Shown here: positions 61,134 to 64,000 of the stretch, one piece after another | Position numbering within the stretch: position 1 is the stretch's first letter | Layout: each line of letters begins with the position of its first letter | Source: Rhodoferax sp. | GTDB taxonomy: Bacteria > Pseudomonadota > Gammaproteobacteria > Burkholderiales > Burkholderiaceae_C | Direction: 5' to 3' | NCBI GenBank assembly: GCA_019449595.1 | Contig: JAGRPL010000004.1 | Location: forward strand, 62,001-126,000 | Length of the DNA stretch: 64,000 nt | Position numbers and translations under genes: made by a program | The notes under the pieces: model-generated | What the model was told of the DNA's origin: nothing | Seen by the model: only the letters and a program-made list of their open reading frames with translations | Databases searched by the model: none

Positions 61134-62879
61134 ATGAACCATCAAGCACTTTCGTCTTTCATTTGGTCTGTTGCCGACCTGCTGCGCGGCGATTACAAGC
61201 AGTCTGAATATGGCAAGGTCATCCTCCCTTTCACTATCCTGCGCCGCCTGGATTGCGTGCTGGAAGCCACCAAGCCCGACGTCCTGGCCGAATTCGAGGC
61301 CAAGACCAAGGCCGGGCTGAACCCTGCACCCTTCCTCCTGCGCAAAGCCGGGCAGACGTTCTTCAACACCTCGCCCCTCGACCTAGTCAAGTTACTCGGC
61401 GACCAGGACCATATCCGCCAGAACCTCTATGCCTACGTCCAGGGGTTCTCCCCGGAGGCACGGGACATCTTTGAGCGCTTCGATTTTTATACCCAGGTCG
61501 AGCGGCTCGCCAAGGCCAACCTGCTTTACCTGGTCGTCGAAAAGTTCGCCAACATCGACCTGCACCCGGCCACCGTGGACAACATACACATGGGCCTGGT
61601 GTTCGAAGAACTCATTCGTAAGTTCGCCGAAATCAGCAATGAAACCGCAGGGGAACATTTCACGCCCCGTGAAGTCATCCGCCTCATGGTCAACCTGCTC
61701 TTCATCGAGGATGACGATGTCTTGAGCGCGGGCAACGCCGTCGTGCGGACCATCTATGACCCGACAGCGGGCACGGGCGGCATGCTGTCGGTGGCCGGTG
61801 AATATCTGCTGGACCACAACCCGCAAGCCCGCCTGACCATGTTCGGCCAGGAGCTGAATGACGAGTCCTATGCCATCTGTAAAGCCGACATGCTCATCAA
61901 AGGGCAGGACGTGGGCAACATCGTCGTGGGCAACACCCTGAGTGAGGACGGCCATAGCGGGCGCAAGTTCGATTACATGCTCTCCAATCCCCCCTTCGGC
62001 GTGGAATGGAAAAAGGTGGAGAAGACCGTCCGCCAGGAGCATGAGCAAAAGGGCTTTGACGGGCGTTTCGGCCCTGGCTTGCCGCGTGTGTCCGACGGCT
62101 CCATGCTTTTCCTGATGCATCTGCTCTCCAAGATGCGTCCGTCTACCGATGGTGGCAGCCGCTTTGGCATTGTTCTGAACGGCTCCCCACTGTATACCGG
62201 TGGTGCAGGCAGCGGCGAGAGTGAAATCCGCCGCTATGTATTGGAAAACGACTTGGTCGAGGCTATCATTGGCCTGCCGACCGACATGTTTTACAACACG
62301 GGAATCGCCACCTACGTCTGGATTCTTTCCAACAAGAAGCCTGCGGCCCGTAAAGGCAAGGTTCAGCTCATTGATGCTAGTGCCTACTGGCAGAGGATGC
62401 GGAAGAGCCTGGGTAGCAAGCGCAAGGAAATGAGCGACGAGCACATTTCCATAGTTACCAGAATGTTTGGCGACTTCGTAGATGCAGAGGAAGACGGCAA
62501 GCCCATCTCCCGCATCTTCAACAATGCCGACTTCGGCTATACCACCATCACGGTGGAGCGTCCCTTGCGCGATGAAGCAGGCAACACGGTGCTCGGCGCC
62601 AAGGGCAAGCAGAAAGGCAAACCCCAGCCAGACTCAGCGTTACGCGACACTGAAAACGTGCCGCTGGGTGAAAACATCCAGGACTACTTCGCGCGGGAGG
62701 TGTTGCCGCACGCGCCTGACGCCTGGATTGACGAAGAAAAGAGCAAGGTCGGCTACGAGATTCCCTTTAACCGACACTTCTACGTCTTCGAGCCGCCGCG
62801 CAGCCTGCACGTTATCGATGAGGAGTTGAAGACTGTCACGGCCAGCATCATGAAGATGCTGGAGGAGCTAGCGGAATGA
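61134..62879 (+). CDS. hsdM: Type I restriction-modification system DNA methyltransferase subunit HsdM
   Basis: N6-adenine methyltransferase, 581 residues: N-terminal bundle ([20 protein letters not shown]), SAM motif [10 protein letters not shown] and catalytic NPPFG. ATG 61134 has a GGGAG site and begins the conserved N-terminus; an in-frame start at 60957 would overlap the AlpA-like gene. It overlaps hsdS by four bases. HsdR is not in the window and would be expected beyond the right end. Confidence 0.95.
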   Translation: MNHQALSSFIWSVADLLRGDYKQSEYGKVILPFTILRRLDCVLEATKPDVLAEFEAKTKAGLNPAPFLLRKAGQTFFNTSPLDLVKLLGDQDHIRQNLYAYVQGFSPEARDIFERFDFYTQVERLAKANLLYLVVEKFANIDLHPATVDNIHMGLVFEELIRKFAEISNETAGEHFTPREVIRLMVNLLFIEDDDVLSAGNAVVRTIYDPTAGTGGMLSVAGEYLLDHNPQARLTMFGQELNDESYAICKADMLIKGQDVGNIVVGNTLSEDGHSGRKFDYMLSNPPFGVEWKKVEKTVRQEHEQKGFDGRFGPGLPRVSDGSMLFLMHLLSKMRPSTDGGSRFGIVLNGSPLYTGGAGSGESEIRRYVLENDLVEAIIGLPTDMFYNTGIATYVWILSNKKPAARKGKVQLIDASAYWQRMRKSLGSKRKEMSDEHISIVTRMFGDFVDAEEDGKPISRIFNNADFGYTTITVERPLRDEAGNTVLGAKGKQKGKPQPDSALRDTENVPLGENIQDYFAREVLPHAPDAWIDEEKSKVGYEIPFNRHFYVFEPPRSLHVIDEELKTVTASIMKMLEELAE

Positions 62880-64000
62880 GTTTTCCGGAGTATGGGAACT
62901 ACAGGGAAAGCGGCATTCCATGGGTCGGTGCCTTGCCTGCACATTGGGGCGTTTTGCCGCTGGTGGGAGTGGCAAGAGAACGCACTGAGTCGAACGTGGG
63001 CATGCAAGAAAACAACCTCCTGTCGCTAAGCTATGGCCGAATCGTCCGAAAGGACATTGACTCAAACAATGGCCTGCTTCCTGAGTCCTTTGAGACCTAT
63101 CAAATAGTTCAGAGGGGAGATATCGTCCTGCGTCTGACGGACCTTCAGAACGACAAGCGCAGCCTCCGCAGCGCGCAGGTGCAGGAACGAGGCATCATCA
63201 CCTCCGCCTACCTAGCCCTTGAGCCAAAGGGCGCATCGTCGGCGTTTTTGGCTTACCTGTTGAGGGCCTACGACCTCGGCAAAGTCTTCTACTCGATGGG
63301 CGGCGGGCTGCGGCAGTCGATGAAGTTCGCTGACCTAAAGCGTATGCCTATTGCCGTACCGTCAGAGCCAGAGCAGACCGCCATCACAGCATTCCTAGAC
63401 CGCGAGACCGAAAAAATCGACGCCCTGGTTGCCGAGCAGGAAAAGCTTGTCACCCTACTCGCCGAAAAGCGTCAGGCCACCATTTGCCATGCAGTCACTA
63501 AGGGTCTGAAACCGAACGCACCGATGAAAGACTCTGGTGTGGAGTGGCTTGGGCAAGTGCCGGGACATTGGTCAATCAAACCTTTCTTTTGTGTCGCCCC
63601 AGAATGCTATGAACCCAACGATGGCATGCGTGAGGACAACCTTCTTTCCTTGAGCTATGGACGTATTGTTCGAAAGAATATCGAGTCCAATGAAGGTCTT
63701 CTGCCCGAGTCATTCGAGACTTATCAAATTATTCGACCAAACGAAATTGTCTTCAGGCTCACCGACCTCCAGAACGACAAACGCAGCCTTCGCACGGCTC
63801 TTGTAGAGGAGCAGGGCATCATCACATCGGCCTACACTGCTGTGAAGCCCACTGGCATTCATGCTCGGTACTTAAACTACCTACTTCGTGCTTACGACGT
63901 CACGAAGGTTTTCTATTCGATGGGCGGTGGACTACGACAGTCCATGAAATTCGCCGACATTAAGCGCCTACCGACACTTATTCCGCCAAGCACCGAACAA
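62876..64000 (+). CDS. hsdS: Type I restriction-modification specificity subunit HsdS (partial, runs off the window) with near-duplicate recognition domains
   Basis: 375 codons are open to the window edge. N-terminal [12 protein letters not shown], a first target recognition domain (about residues 43-168), the central conserved helix ([20 protein letters not shown], about 172-210), [12 protein letters not shown], then a second recognition domain (from about residue 251 to the edge). The two domains share long identical blocks such as [28 protein letters not shown] and [18 protein letters not shown]. By hand alignment about 90 of 125 residues are identical, while codons differ widely. The subunit should recognise two copies of the same half-site. 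Confidence 0.92.
   Translation, partial: MSFPEYGNYRESGIPWVGALPAHWGVLPLVGVARERTESNVGMQENNLLSLSYGRIVRKDIDSNNGLLPESFETYQIVQRGDIVLRLTDLQNDKRSLRSAQVQERGIITSAYLALEPKGASSAFLAYLLRAYDLGKVFYSMGGGLRQSMKFADLKRMPIAVPSEPEQTAITAFLDRETEKIDALVAEQEKLVTLLAEKRQATICHAVTKGLKPNAPMKDSGVEWLGQVPGHWSIKPFFCVAPECYEPNDGMREDNLLSLSYGRIVRKNIESNEGLLPESFETYQIIRPNEIVFRLTDLQNDKRSLRTALVEEQGIITSAYTAVKPTGIHARYLNYLLRAYDVTKVFYSMGGGLRQSMKFADIKRLPTLIPPSTEQ

Overview
The window is chromosomal DNA of a GC-rich betaproteobacterium. Gene content and order (pilMNOPQ-aroK-aroB-dgt, gltBD-mlaFEDACB-bolA-murA-hisGD...CBHAFIE-HIT-tatABC, petABC-sspAB) fit the order Burkholderiales, most likely the family Comamonadaceae. The genus cannot be fixed from sequence reading alone. 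Genes are tightly packed, often with ATGA or GTGA stop/start overlaps, and nearly all the window is core genome.

Layout. 1-2.4 kb: the 5' part of metK (minus strand) with a structured leader, divergent from two tandem lipid A-type acyltransferases. 2.5-4.1 kb: alpha/beta hydrolase and engB (minus). 4.2-10.2 kb: a diheme cytochrome c, the system II cytochrome c maturation pair resB-ccsB, and the methionine sulfoxide repair pair msrPQ. 10.2-14.4 kb: lysA-lptM, cyaY and mrcA. 14.6-22.8 kb: type IV pilus assembly/secretin operon pilMNOPQ followed by aroK, aroB and dgt. 22.8-25.7 kb: DUF1415 protein, methyltransferase, glycine-zipper lipoprotein and a REP-associated Y1 transposase. 25.7-32.1 kb: gltBD behind a near-perfect sigma-54 promoter. 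32.1-38 kb: the Mla phospholipid-transport system, a second ABC exporter and a BolA protein. 38-50.6 kb: murA and the histidine operon. 50.7-53.4 kb: tatABC and a DegS-like protease. 53.5-56.3 kb: an iron-sulfur-type cysteine protein, Nif3-like protein, pdxA and mscL. 56.4-60.5 kb: cytochrome bc1 complex petABC and sspAB. 60.5-64 kb: tRNA-Thr(TGT) followed by a likely island with an AlpA-like regulator and a type I restriction-modification hsdM-hsdS pair that runs off the window.

Accessory material sits in three places. (i) The his operon is opened between hisD and hisC by about 3.7 kb, mostly on the opposite strand. This holds an integron-type attC site, a GIY-YIG nuclease gene arranged as a gene cassette, small membrane and secreted proteins, and a PIN-type toxin-antitoxin pair with a tandem palindromic operator. 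(ii) The Y1 transposase lies directly upstream of the gltB promoter. (iii) The island starts at the tRNA-Thr.

A short dispersed palindromic repeat (core GCTAY-N7-ATAGCTG then TCTGCGCAA) occurs at least eight times between genes or at gene ends. In two cases (hisD, hisH) it supplies the start codon of the next gene. Other points of interest are a metK leader that can pair with its own ribosome-binding site, an HsdS whose two target recognition domains are near duplicates, and several terminators placed directly against downstream start codons.
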